DNA of 64,000 nucleotides from Deltaproteobacteria bacterium (lineage in GTDB: Bacteria; Desulfobacterota; Desulfobacteria; Desulfobacterales; Desulfobacteraceae): positions 1 to 64,000 of the forward strand of contig JAQIBP010000110.1 of the NCBI GenBank assembly GCA_027858995.1, given 5' to 3'. Below are positions 1 to 7,998 of the stretch, one piece after another. The notes beneath the pieces are model-generated. The model saw nothing but the letters and a program-made list of their open reading frames with translations, did not search any database and was not told where the DNA came from. The first letter of the stretch is position 1, and each line of letters starts with the position of its first letter. Both the position numbers and the translations under genes were made by a program.

Positions 1-63
1 AATATTTACAAGTTGTCCATGGATAGAATCTCTCTTTGCCTCAAGTTTTTCAAGTTTTTTCAT
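1..63 (-). CDS. N-terminal fragment of an unidentified protein, cut by the window edge
   Basis: An ATG at 63-61 opens a frame that runs off the left edge after 21 codons, beginning MKKLEKLEAKRDS. A strong Shine-Dalgarno (GGGGGAG) lies just upstream, and a promoter and large palindrome precede it, so this is very likely a real gene start. The visible part is a charged helix and is too short to assign a family. The operator arrangement would suit an autoregulated small regulator or antitoxin, but that is inference only. Confidence 0.5.
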   Translation of the reverse strand, partial: MKKLEKLEAKRDSIHGQLVNI

Positions 64-73
64 GTCTCCCCCT

Positions 74-106
74 ATTATCTGATTGCTTATTAAGCATTCA
101 GATAAT
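74..106. promoter_or_regulatory. 33-bp near-perfect palindrome, probable operator
   Basis: The sequence reads ATTATCTGA, T, TGCTTA, T, TAAGCA, T, TCAGATAAT: both arm segments are perfect reverse complements and only the single-base joints mismatch. It overlaps the -10 box of the promoter at 102-130 and ends just before the Shine-Dalgarno of the truncated gene at 63. That position would let a bound dimer block transcription initiation. The regulator is unknown; the truncated gene itself is a candidate. Confidence 0.6.
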
Positions 107-130
107 AACGCAAAAAAAAGCTTTTGTCAA
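102..130 (-). promoter_or_regulatory. Sigma-70-type promoter of the truncated left-edge gene
   Basis: On the minus strand a perfect -35 TTGACA (130-125) is separated by 17 bp from a -10 TATTAT (107-102). The -10 box overlaps the palindrome at 74-106, which supports repression by a factor bound there. Confidence 0.6.
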
Positions 131-275
131 ATTTACCCATATTTTGTCTCAGACCCCAATCCACCGAGCCTTTTGTGGATGGTTTATTTTGGATAAAAAT
201 GGAGACTAACAGAGGAAAGTCTGGGGGTGTTCATTCTGCTAAAAAAAAGAACCTGTCGTGCAAGTAGTCCTCTCC

Positions 276-365
276 TCAATTTACTTCGGTATGACCTGCC
301 AGAACTTCATAAATTTCATCAAGATTACAAATCATATCATTGATATCTTGAGCGTTTTCAGGCGG
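276..365 (-). pseudogene. Possible C-terminal remnant of a small gene
   Basis: On the minus strand a frame without a start codon reads NAQDINDMICNLDEIYEVL and ends AGHTEVN-stop. It is closed upstream by an in-frame stop at 368-366. The composition looks coding, but no start or ribosome-binding site is present. It may be debris of a deleted gene. The rest of 64-396 holds only the promoter and palindrome of the left-edge gene. Confidence 0.2.
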
Positions 366-396
366 TTAGCCATTGGATAATTATTGTTGATTTTCC

Positions 397-1638
397 TTAA
401 ATTGACTTTTTAATTGGGAAGGACTGACATAGTTTTAATACTTCTTCTTTTATCTCAGACAAAATTCGTTTTTCCCCACGGTTACTCAATGTGGTGTCCA
501 TCAAATCTACTATTTGTCGCATCTGTAACTCTCCCATTCCTCTTGCGGATACAGCACCGGTTCCAATTCTTATACCACTAATTTTACCAGGATTGTCTGC
601 ATCGTTAGGCACTACGTTCCTGTTTAAAATAATTCCAACCTTTTCAAGGCAGTTTTCAGCAGCTTTACCTGAGATATTTTTAGAACTAAGGTCAATCAAT
701 ACTTGATGATTGTCCGTACCTTTCGATACAATATGGTATCCTTTTTTCATAAAAGCCTGAGCCATAGCCTTTGCATTTTTGAGCGTCATTTTTTGAACTG
801 AAATAAATTTCTCTTCAGCGGCAAGTTTAAAAATCAATGCCTTTGCTGCCAAAAGGTTGACCGCACTAGTTCCTTGGCAACCCGGAAATACAGCACTATC
901 TATTTTTTTGCCATATTTTTTTTTACTTAAAATTATTCCGCCACGTCCTCCCATCATTGTTTTGTAGCAGGTAAATGTAACAAAATCACAATAAGGTACC
1001 GGGCTTGGGATCAATTTTGCTGCCACCAGACCTGCTAAATGGGCCATATCTGTTAAGAATAATGCTGACACTTCTTTAGCGATTTTGGAAATTTTTTTAT
1101 AATCAATTAATCTAGGATAAGAACTGGCGCCCGCAACAATCATTTTAGGTTTTACTGAATGAGCAAAATTTCGGATTTGCTCATAATCAATCAATTCAGT
1201 CTTTGGATCTAATTTATAATGTGTAAAATCAAAACATTTACTGGTAATAGATGCTAAGTGCCCGTGGGAAAGGTGGCCTCCAGAAGGTAAGCTCATTGCA
1301 AGAATGCGATCTCCGATATTCAGGACACTAAAATAAACCGCTAAATTGGCTGAGGTACCGCTATGGGGCTGGACATTGATATATTCTGCTCCAAAAAGTG
1401 ACTTTCCTCTGTCAATTGCTAAGCTTTCAATACAGTCAACATTTGTGCAGCCTGCATGAAATCTTTTCCCAGGGTATCCTTCAATGGTTTTAGTGTTTAA
1501 CACAGATCCCATAATTTCTAATATTGAAAAGGGGGAATGATTTTCAGCTGCAATAAGGTTCAAAGTACTATCAAGTCTATTGGCTTCATCACTGATAAGG
1601 TTTTTCAATTCGGGGTCATCTTTGGATAAATATGACAT
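397..1638 (-). CDS. Divergent serine hydroxymethyltransferase-family PLP enzyme
   Basis: The 413-residue protein has the full fold-type I SHMT layout and length: LIAAEN near residue 28, EGYPGKR near 53, VQPHSG near 89, DMAHLAGLVAA near 195 and the PLP-lysine motif TCYKTMMGGRGG near 225. SHMT transfers the serine C3 unit to tetrahydrofolate. Several near-invariant active-site positions differ here: the His before the PLP lysine (THKT in typical SHMT) is Tyr, the YYGG after EGYPGKR is FHAG, and SENY is AENH. It may therefore be a paralogue with another aldol or transaldol role. It stands alone, with debris upstream and an empty stretch downstream. Family membership is firm; the substrate is not. 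Confidence 0.85.
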   Translation of the reverse strand: MSYLSKDDPELKNLISDEANRLDSTLNLIAAENHSPFSILEIMGSVLNTKTIEGYPGKRFHAGCTNVDCIESLAIDRGKSLFGAEYINVQPHSGTSANLAVYFSVLNIGDRILAMSLPSGGHLSHGHLASITSKCFDFTHYKLDPKTELIDYEQIRNFAHSVKPKMIVAGASSYPRLIDYKKISKIAKEVSALFLTDMAHLAGLVAAKLIPSPVPYCDFVTFTCYKTMMGGRGGIILSKKKYGKKIDSAVFPGCQGTSAVNLLAAKALIFKLAAEEKFISVQKMTLKNAKAMAQAFMKKGYHIVSKGTDNHQVLIDLSSKNISGKAAENCLEKVGIILNRNVVPNDADNPGKISGIRIGTGAVSARGMGELQMRQIVDLMDTTLSNRGEKRILSEIKEEVLKLCQSFPIKKSI

Positions 1639-1862
1639 GACAAAACTCTCTACTTAAAGGTTGAAAAAAGCTGTATATAAATAATATAGAAAAATAGATA
1701 TCAGGAGATTTGTTAAATTTCAAGTACAGAAGAAGATTGTCTTTGGTATCTCTAAAAAATTCCAGTTCCTGAATTTTTAGAGATGGGATAATACATAACT
1801 GCTGAATTTTATAAACCAGGTCAATACTTCTTTTTTGTGGGTATAATTCAACTGGTACCTTT

Positions 1863-1936
1863 CAGAATAATTGATGTTGTGAATGTGTGAGAGTTTTTCA
1901 AGCTCACTCACACACATTCATGGCTCAATTATTCTG
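1863..1936. repeat. 74-bp imperfect inverted repeat (long hairpin)
   Basis: The outer arms CAGAATAATTGA (1863-1874) and TCAATTATTCTG (1925-1936) are perfect complements. An inner pair TGAATGTGTG / CACACATTCA continues the stem after a small internal loop, with a short apical loop. There is no T-tract, so it is not an ordinary terminator. It could be a miniature transposon or a recombination/REP-like site. The surrounding 1639-2610 region holds no intact gene. Confidence 0.55.
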
Positions 1937-2166
1937 GGGCAAACAGTTTCGCTTTTTCAACATAATCTAAGCTGAAAACGGAATTATTTTTTATTAAAAA
2001 GGGTGAGGCTCCCCATAAACAAAATGTACCATCTAAATAGGTGTATTTAGTGATATTTTAAAAGATCAATCTGCAATGAAGCAGTTGAAAAGTTATAGGG
2101 AGCTTCACTATTAAAAAACGTAACGTTTTTCAAAATCAAGGTCAAGAAATCCTGTCGTTGTTCGAG

Positions 2167-2259
2167 ATGGCAAAAGACAGATCCAAAGTGATGTGTATCC
2201 CAATTGACTACGCGAAAAAAGATCATCTGGAATTCATATTCAATTTTACTACAAGTTAA
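2167..2259 (+). pseudogene. Possible N-terminal fragment of an IS110-type transposase
   Basis: A 30-codon frame begins MAKDRSKVMCIPIDYAKKDH and stops soon after. The pattern of a hydrophobic strand followed by an acidic residue and AKK-H resembles the first catalytic Asp region of IS110/IS116-type DEDD transposases. The rest of the gene is absent, so if the assignment is right it is a dead remnant. The match is by eye and weak. An antisense 81-codon frame at 2047-2292 has no ribosome-binding site and is not called. Confidence 0.25.
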
Positions 2260-2610
2260 GTTTAATATTGATAGAGTGATAGGCAATGCCAAGATATTGT
2301 GTTTGGCAGACGATTAAAAATCATGACCAATGTTTCAGATATGTTTTGAATCTTTAACTACATGAAATATAAAAACTGATGCAAGTATCTTTGACTTTCT
2401 GATCAGTGTTTAATGTTTTTGGAAGCCATCGGTCTTTTTTAGTTTTTCTTCGTCACTGATTATACCATCATTGTGCGGTTGAGTACCGCTGCGGGTTTAC
2501 GCTAATGATCACCTAAGTTCAATACCAATTAAGATTGGTCATAATGCATTTCACATGATATGTTGACATCAAAAATTTATAATAAATTTTCAAGAACGAC
2601 GCTACCAAAT

Positions 2611-3720
2611 ATGGATATAATTTTACAAACTTGGAATATTGGGCAAATTGAAATTAAAAATCGTCTGGTACGGAGTGCCACTGTAGAAGGCCTGTCTACG
2701 GAAGATGGTAGGCCGACACAAAGGCTGATCGATAAAACCACAGAGCTTGCCATTGGAGGCGTGGGGCTGATAATAGCAGGAACCGCATATATCAGCTTTG
2801 AGGGGCAGGCTGACAAGAACACCACTGGACTGCATAACGATCACGTCATCCAACCTTTAAGCTTGATGTGCTGGGTAGTACGGGAAGCCGGTGGTATTCT
2901 TGTTTCCCAGTTGCTACATTGTGGTTCAACAGTGGATCTTGAAATCCTTGATCAAAAAGAAGCTCTTTTCGGTCCTTCGGCAATCCTTGATCCTGTAACC
3001 AATTTCCCCGTTGAAGAGTTGAGCAAAGATCATATTCATAAGATTATTAATGACTATGGAAAAGCTGCCATAAGAGCAAAAAAAGCTGGATTTCATGCCG
3101 TTCAGATCCATGCTGCCCACGGTTATCTTATTAATCAGTTTCTGAGTAAATCACGAAATCATCGTAGAGATCAATATGGAGGATCAGTAAAAAATCGTGC
3201 CCTATTATTGTATCAGGTATATGAAGAAATTAGAGGGGCTGTTGGCCCTGATTTTCCGATAATGGTAAAGATGAGCGCCCATGACGGATTTTCTGGAGGT
3301 GTGATGCCTGAGGAATCGGTAGAAGTAGCATTAACACTTGACACCCTGGGGATTGATGCCATTGAGGTAAGTGCTGGAACTCCCGAAGGAGAAAAAGCCG
3401 GAGGATGGGATCATATTATTCCAGCACCTTTTCCTGAAGGTTCCTTTTTTAAATACGCCCTGCAGATAAAAGACAAAGTTGAATGTCCGGTTATCACAGT
3501 AGAGGGATGGCGTGACCCTTTAAAAATCATGAAAGCATTGGAGAAAATTGATGCAGTTTCTATGAGCCGTCCTTTTATTCGAGAACCTGACTTGATTAAA
3601 CGGTGGTCAGGTGGTGACCTATCTCCTGCTCAATGCATCTCCTGCAACAAATGTCTTGAGTTAATTTCAAAGTCAGGATTGGGTTGCATATTCCATAACA
3701 AAAAGAGAGACGCTGGTTAG
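2611..3720 (+). CDS. NADH:flavin oxidoreductase, old-yellow-enzyme family
   Basis: This 369-residue TIM-barrel flavoprotein starts IGQIEIKNRLVRSATVEG, the usual OYE beginning. The family signature HAAHGYLINQFLS followed by a QYGGS motif lies near residues 170-200 and carries the His pair that binds substrate. A C-terminal CISCNKC cluster ends the barrel, but there is no additional [4Fe-4S]/NAD domain. It probably reduces an activated C=C bond with NAD(P)H in the cytoplasm; the substrate is unknown. The frame is open from an ATG at 2560, but 2611 matches the family start better; neither has a clear Shine-Dalgarno. Confidence 0.85.
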   Translation: MDIILQTWNIGQIEIKNRLVRSATVEGLSTEDGRPTQRLIDKTTELAIGGVGLIIAGTAYISFEGQADKNTTGLHNDHVIQPLSLMCWVVREAGGILVSQLLHCGSTVDLEILDQKEALFGPSAILDPVTNFPVEELSKDHIHKIINDYGKAAIRAKKAGFHAVQIHAAHGYLINQFLSKSRNHRRDQYGGSVKNRALLLYQVYEEIRGAVGPDFPIMVKMSAHDGFSGGVMPEESVEVALTLDTLGIDAIEVSAGTPEGEKAGGWDHIIPAPFPEGSFFKYALQIKDKVECPVITVEGWRDPLKIMKALEKIDAVSMSRPFIREPDLIKRWSGGDLSPAQCISCNKCLELISKSGLGCIFHNKKRDAG

Positions 3721-4124
3721 GGATCTTTAAGAAATTTTGAGGAATCCATGCCTATTGATACAGGTAGGCCAAGACTGATGTTGGAGGTTTTCAATCTGTC
3801 TATCATTAAACCCTGAAACCACTTTTTAAAAAGGCGTTTATATCTTTCGGTATTAGTGGCTACCTTTTGGTCATTACAGGCCTCTAAATCTAATATGGTA
3901 TTCAAGGATTAATTATCCGAAGGTGGAGTATTCAAAAATCGAAATTTTCCAGGATACTAAAAATATAAACAAGCAGGTTTTTGACGGAAAACTCTTCTAA
4001 TCGATGCAAGATAATGCTAAAAATCAGTTAATGTAAAGTTGCCCTATTAAACAGGGCTACATATATTTTTCTGGTTATATTGGACAGACAATATTTTTAA
4101 TCTATCTGTATCGGGAGATATAAA
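3721..4124. other. Intergenic stretch with a small hairpin
   Basis: No gene is supported here. A short stem GCCCT/AGGGC (4041-4057) precedes an A/T-rich run and may terminate readthrough or belong to the leader of the next gene. A 62-codon antisense frame at 3717-3905 lacks a ribosome-binding site and resembles nothing known to me. Confidence 0.3.
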
Positions 4125-4559
4125 TTGAATATATTATTTTTGATTCTTGTTGCAGTAATTGGAGGGGTTGCAGTTACTCTCCAAGGGCAATTTATAGGCA
4201 TTATAGATAAAAATGTAGGAACAGTTGAGAGTGTGTTCATAACGTATGGAGGAGGAGGGCTTATTGTTGGGATTATTATGCTGCTTTTGAGAGGCGGGAA
4301 TTTATCCTCACTACAAAATATCCCAGGTTATGTTTTTTTAGCTGCCCCTTTAGGTCTGGTTATAATCGCAAGTATTGGATATAGTGTCCCTCGCTTAGGG
4401 CTTGTCACTGCATTCACAATTATTGTTGCATCCCAGTTTATCCTAGCAGCAATAATTGATCATTTTGGTTTTTTCGGCACAGATATACACCAAATTAATA
4501 TTTCCCGTTTATTTGGCATAGTCATTATGCTCTTTGGTATTTGGCTTACAATTCGTTGA
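4125..4559 (+). CDS. Small multidrug/metabolite transporter of the YdcZ (DUF606) type
   Basis: The 144-residue product is almost entirely hydrophobic, with about five transmembrane helices and the opening MNILFLILVAVIGGVAVTLQ. The conserved N-terminal QGxF region (QGQFIGIIDKNVGT) and the later RLFGIVIMLFGIW helix fit the DUF606 branch of the drug/metabolite transporter superfamily. Such half-size proteins usually work as dimers in the inner membrane. The start is a TTG, chosen because GGGAG lies eight bases upstream and no ATG is available. The substrate is unknown. Confidence 0.75.
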   Translation: MNILFLILVAVIGGVAVTLQGQFIGIIDKNVGTVESVFITYGGGGLIVGIIMLLLRGGNLSSLQNIPGYVFLAAPLGLVIIASIGYSVPRLGLVTAFTIIVASQFILAAIIDHFGFFGTDIHQINISRLFGIVIMLFGIWLTIR

Positions 4560-4782
4560 AGTTTGAATTTGGCCGACTCAATGATAATCATCCTATGCAT
4601 AATTTTCTGAAGCAGTGAATTATTTAGGATACCAAATTTATTCAAAACTTTTCATGGTTGGAATAAGACACAAGATCTTGTGGTGAAATTTTTGATCTGG
4701 TTATCATTAAAAACCTTGGTAGAGACCCCATATAAAAATATAAGTTTATTGAGCTGGTATGTTACTATCAGAAAAAGTTATA

Positions 4783-4905
4783 ATGAAAAAATATGGCTGT
4801 TCTGATAAGGAAATACAGCAAGAACGGGTTGATTTTGGTGGAGGTCTACTGCCACCAATCACGTACTTAAACTTCATTATATGCTTTTGCATTTTTATAG
4901 CCTAG
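4783..4905 (+). CDS. Possible 40-residue membrane peptide or gene remnant
   Basis: An ATG opens a 40-codon frame (MKKYGCSDKEIQQERVDFGG at the start) ending in a hydrophobic, Cys-containing helix. There is no convincing ribosome-binding site. A 7-bp hairpin TTGGTGG/CCACCAA (4835-4858) lies within the frame. It could be a small membrane protein or the leftover of a longer one. The rest of 4560-4975 shows nothing. Confidence 0.2.
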   Translation: MKKYGCSDKEIQQERVDFGGGLLPPITYLNFIICFCIFIA

Positions 4906-4975
4906 ATTTGCAATATTAAATATATTGCAAAAACCCATCTACTGAGTGGGGGATATGGTGGAGGATTGTATTTCT

Positions 4976-5011
4976 ACAAAATAAAAAAGCTCTCAGCAAA
5001 ACGCTGAAAGC
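4976..5011 (-). terminator. Rho-independent terminator after the tRNA pair
   Basis: On the minus strand GCTTTCAGC-loop-GCTGAGAGC forms a 9-bp stem with one G-U pair, followed directly by TTTTTTATTTT. It lies just downstream of tRNA-Glu and ends that transcript. Confidence 0.85.
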
Positions 5012-5024
5012 CTTGTTATCAAAG

Positions 5025-5102
5025 TGGCGTCCCCAAGGGGATTCGAACCCCTGTCGCCGGCGTGAAAGGCCGGTGTCCTGGACCAGGCTAGACGATGGGG
5101 AC
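5025..5102 (-). tRNA. tRNA-Glu (anticodon TTC)
   Basis: The minus strand reads GTCCCCATCGTCTAG, an anticodon loop CTTTCAC giving anticodon TTC, the T-arm GGTTCGAATCC, the acceptor complement TGGGGAC, discriminator G and an encoded CCA. All arms pair. It follows tRNA-Lys by about 20 bases and is surely cotranscribed with it. Confidence 0.97.
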
Positions 5103-5121
5103 GCAATGTCATTTTGTTTGG

Positions 5122-5197
5122 TGGTGGGCCGTGCTGGGCTCGAACCAGCGACTCTCTGCTTAAAAGGCAGATACTCTGCCAACTGAGTTAACGGCCC
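5122..5197 (-). tRNA. tRNA-Lys (anticodon TTT)
   Basis: The minus strand reads GGGCCGTTAACTCAG, an anticodon loop CTTTTAA giving TTT, the T-arm GGTTCGAGCC, the acceptor complement ACGGCCC, discriminator A and an encoded CCA. It is the first gene of a two-tRNA transcript. Confidence 0.97.
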
Positions 5198-5237
5198 TTA
5201 ATCAAATAAATCCGGAACCAATCAAAAAAACACAAAA

Positions 5238-5266
5238 TATTTATATGATTTAAAAGAATTTGTCAA
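5238..5266 (-). promoter_or_regulatory. Promoter of the tRNA-Lys/tRNA-Glu transcript
   Basis: On the minus strand TTGACA (5266-5261) is followed after 17 bp by TAAATA (5243-5238), about 40 bp upstream of tRNA-Lys. The -35 box is perfect and the -10 box moderate. Confidence 0.55.
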
Positions 5267-5273
5267 TAAGTTT

Positions 5274-5810
5274 TTAATATTTTGTTTTTTTAAGATCAAT
5301 AACCAGTAGAACTTCGCCTTTTGGAATTGATAGTCTTTGGGCAATGGAATCCACATCAAAATTTTGATTATACATATCAATTATCTGATTCTGCTGATCA
5401 TACACAGTAGAGGTTGAAGATGATTGTAACCTGGATCTATTTTGTTTCTCTTCCATCTTTTTTTGCAGCGCATCCGCCCTGGACAGAAGAAGATTGATAC
5501 TTATAATCCTGGAATCCAGAGCATTGTTTAACTCTTTTATTAATCTCTTTTTTTCTTTTATCTGTTCATCAAAGGTTAAAGCGACCTTTTTGGATTCTTT
5601 AACGAGAGGTTCAATGATTTCAATGATATCCACTGCAGATCCGGATACATGTCCGAAATCTCCCTGATTGTCGCCACTATGTCCATGAATCAGATCACCA
5701 GAATTCAAATGATTTACTTTTTTAACCAATAAAAATAAAAAAATTATAAAAATAAAATTGATAAGAAAAAGGATTGCAATCCAGAATTCTATTGAGAATA
5801 ATTCTATCAT
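5274..5810 (-). CDS. Membrane-anchored coiled-coil protein, DUF2802-like, flagellar-cluster associated
   Basis: The 178-residue protein has one N-terminal transmembrane helix (about residues 8-30), a Gly/His/Asp-rich linker, a coiled coil (about 75-125) and a C-terminal helix-turn-helix-like segment (YDQQNQIIDMYNQNFDVDSI). This architecture resembles the DUF2802 proteins found in polar flagellar clusters. It is the last gene of the flagellar block, 41 bases after the FliL-like gene. Its function is unknown; a role in flagellar assembly or motor placement is inferred from context. Confidence 0.7.
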   Translation of the reverse strand: MIELFSIEFWIAILFLINFIFIIFLFLLVKKVNHLNSGDLIHGHSGDNQGDFGHVSGSAVDIIEIIEPLVKESKKVALTFDEQIKEKKRLIKELNNALDSRIISINLLLSRADALQKKMEEKQNRSRLQSSSTSTVYDQQNQIIDMYNQNFDVDSIAQRLSIPKGEVLLVIDLKKTKY

Positions 5811-5851
5811 ACTGTTTTGTATCCAGGTACGGTTGTCATTTTAAAGTCCCT

Positions 5852-7078
5852 CTAACTTGCTCTAAAAGATTGAAATCTAACCCGATCAATATAAGTCCCA
5901 GGCAATACCTTTTTCAAAGTCTTTTCAATATTCCATAAAATATATGCTTTTGTGATCTGATCTTGTTTTCCGGAAGCAAGGCTTTCATTAATGGAATTGT
6001 AAATTAGATCCCGATAAAATGATAAATTATTCTGAATTTCATGATATGCTCTTTGATCAGAATAATCAATGGAGACATCAGTAGTGATATAGACCATATC
6101 CTTTGACAAGTCAGATACAAGAATTACAAAATTCCTGATAACCATATTTCCTGCTCTATTGATATCTCCCGCTATTCCAGCATTCCTCCCCACTGTCTCT
6201 ATTTCAATTTCCCTTAATCCTTCAACTGCATATTGTTCCATGGTATCCTTTGTCTGGCTTGAATCACCTGAAAAAAAAAGCAAATAAACTGCAGGGACGA
6301 TAATTCCTATGGCAATCAGTGCAGAGGCAAAGGCAGTTACAAATTTTGACTGATACCATTTGGTCTTGGAATCTGTATCTTCCGCCTCTTCATTATAATC
6401 ATCTTCAAGGACAACCTGATATTCATCTTCTTCCAGTATATCCTCTTCATAATCCTCTTCATAATCCTCTTCATCATCCTCTTCATCATCCTCTTCATCA
6501 TCTATACCATCATCAGAATCCACATCCATTAGATCACCAAGAACATCTTCATCTTCCTGATCTGCTGCCATTAAAATAGAATCAATATCATCCTGGGAGA
6601 TAAGAAGATCATCATCAAGCAGAAGCACATCAATGTCTTCCCGGGACACATCTTCATCACCCTCTTCCAGGTCAAGCCTCGGAACATCGGGATCATGCTT
6701 CAAAAGGTCTTTGGATGTCGTATTTCCGGATGTATCGTCTTTACTGTCACCATATTCAGGAACCTGTTCAGCTTCCGGCTCAAATTCTTCTTTAGATTCT
6801 GATGTATTTAAATTCATCAGGCTGTCAATATCTTCCTGGGAGATCATTTCCAGATCATCGTCATCATCATATGTATCTATATTGTCTTCTGAGTCAAGTG
6901 GATTGGAATTCATAAGAGTGTCAATATCATCCTGAGAGAGTTCCCCGAACTCCTCACCATTATCATATTCCTCAGATGAAACTTTTTCTTCTGCTTCCTC
7001 AATTGAAAAGGAATCTAAAAACTTATCTATATCAACCTGAGAGATTAAACTATCTTCTTTAGTATCTGGATCAGACAT
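5852..7078 (-). CDS. FliL-like membrane protein with an acidic tail carrying five FliM-N-type motifs
   Basis: The 408-residue protein has three parts. Residues 1-240 are very acidic and contain five short motifs: SQVDIDKFLD (13), SQDDIDTLMN (48), SQEDIDSLMN (80), SREDIDVLLL (145) and SQDDIDSILM (161). These match the start of FliM in this window (SQDEVDSLLDGL), which in other bacteria binds phosphorylated CheY. Residues 190-235 are nearly all Asp/Glu. One transmembrane helix follows (about 246-268). The C-terminal 120 residues have a FliL-like pattern (NFVILVSDLSKDMVYITTDV, then an RDLIYNSI helix and a final strand). The repeats would lie in the cytoplasm and the FliL-like domain in the periplasm. 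It follows flhG by 15 bases. I know no named family with this architecture. Confidence 0.75.
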   Translation of the reverse strand: MSDPDTKEDSLISQVDIDKFLDSFSIEEAEEKVSSEEYDNGEEFGELSQDDIDTLMNSNPLDSEDNIDTYDDDDDLEMISQEDIDSLMNLNTSESKEEFEPEAEQVPEYGDSKDDTSGNTTSKDLLKHDPDVPRLDLEEGDEDVSREDIDVLLLDDDLLISQDDIDSILMAADQEDEDVLGDLMDVDSDDGIDDEEDDEEDDEEDYEEDYEEDILEEDEYQVVLEDDYNEEAEDTDSKTKWYQSKFVTAFASALIAIGIIVPAVYLLFFSGDSSQTKDTMEQYAVEGLREIEIETVGRNAGIAGDINRAGNMVIRNFVILVSDLSKDMVYITTDVSIDYSDQRAYHEIQNNLSFYRDLIYNSINESLASGKQDQITKAYILWNIEKTLKKVLPGTYIDRVRFQSFRAS

Positions 7079-7093
7079 TTGATGATTTCCCTT

Positions 7094-7987
7094 CTAATTT
7101 ACTGCCTGAAACACCTTATTCATAAAAAATGTTAAACTCCCATTTGAATTAGTCCTTGCAGGAGTGTTTCCAAGATTTAAAGCAATATCTTCAATGGCTT
7201 TTGCAGCCATTGAATCCGGAAAATTATCCATGACAAGTCCCCGCTTTTGAACTGCTGTCTGCAATTGCCTGTCAAAAGGGATATGGCCTGTATATTCCAA
7301 TACAACATTGTTCAAATATTTATCAAGTGCTGCACTTAAACTTGCATACACTCTCTTTGCCTGGGCAGCAGAATCAACCATATTGACAATTAATTTAAAA
7401 TATTTTGTTCCGTATTCACCTGATAAAATTTTCATCATTGCATAGGCATCGGTTATTGATGTAGGCTCTCTTGTGGCAATTACAATACATTCATCACAGG
7501 CTGAATTAAAGTATAATACATTTGATGAGATTCCAGCACCAGTGTCAACAAAAATAATATCTGCTTGATCGCAAAGAGATTCAAACTCACTTAAAAGATT
7601 TAGTTTTTCACCTTCGTTAAGTTGAGTCAACTCATCAAAACCACTGCCTCCCGGGAGAATCTTAATACCATGGTCTGAAGTTACCATAACCTGATTAAGG
7701 GTTTTTTGAGAGTTTATTATATGACGAATATTATATTCAGGTCGCAGATTGAAAATAATATCAATATTGGCAAGACCTACATCAGCATCAATGATAACCA
7801 CTCTTTTACCCATACGGCTTAAGGCAACAGCCATATTACCCACCACATTGGTTTTACCGACCCCGCCTTTACCGCTGGTAACGGCAATAACACGTGGCAG
7901 GCTGTTTTTTTTTGATGCCATATTTGCCTTTCTCCTTGAAAGCGCTTGTTTTTTAACGACTTTATGAAGCCCTTGTGCCTGATTCAA
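7094..7987 (-). CDS. flhG: FlhG (YlxH/FleN), MinD-type ATPase controlling flagellar number
   Basis: The 297-residue protein carries the deviant Walker A SGKGGVGKTN near residue 38, VIIDADVGLANID and FVDTGAGIS. Its N-terminus reads NQAQGLHKVVKK, which fits the DQAxxLR-type segment FlhG uses to activate the FlhF GTPase. FlhG limits flagellar number and links C-ring parts to FlhF. It follows flhF by 11 bases. The C-terminus is amphipathic, as expected for membrane targeting. Confidence 0.95.
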   Translation of the reverse strand: MNQAQGLHKVVKKQALSRRKANMASKKNSLPRVIAVTSGKGGVGKTNVVGNMAVALSRMGKRVVIIDADVGLANIDIIFNLRPEYNIRHIINSQKTLNQVMVTSDHGIKILPGGSGFDELTQLNEGEKLNLLSEFESLCDQADIIFVDTGAGISSNVLYFNSACDECIVIATREPTSITDAYAMMKILSGEYGTKYFKLIVNMVDSAAQAKRVYASLSAALDKYLNNVVLEYTGHIPFDRQLQTAVQKRGLVMDNFPDSMAAKAIEDIALNLGNTPARTNSNGSLTFFMNKVFQAVN

Positions 7988-7998
7988 CGTATGTTCTC

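Noticed and set aside
6440-6500. Tandem repeat of a short unit (CTTCATCATCCT / CTTCATAATCCT) that could suggest a CRISPR or minisatellite
   Set aside because: It is the antisense view of Asp/Glu codon runs in the acidic tail of the FliL-like protein; there are no spacers and the frame is conserved.
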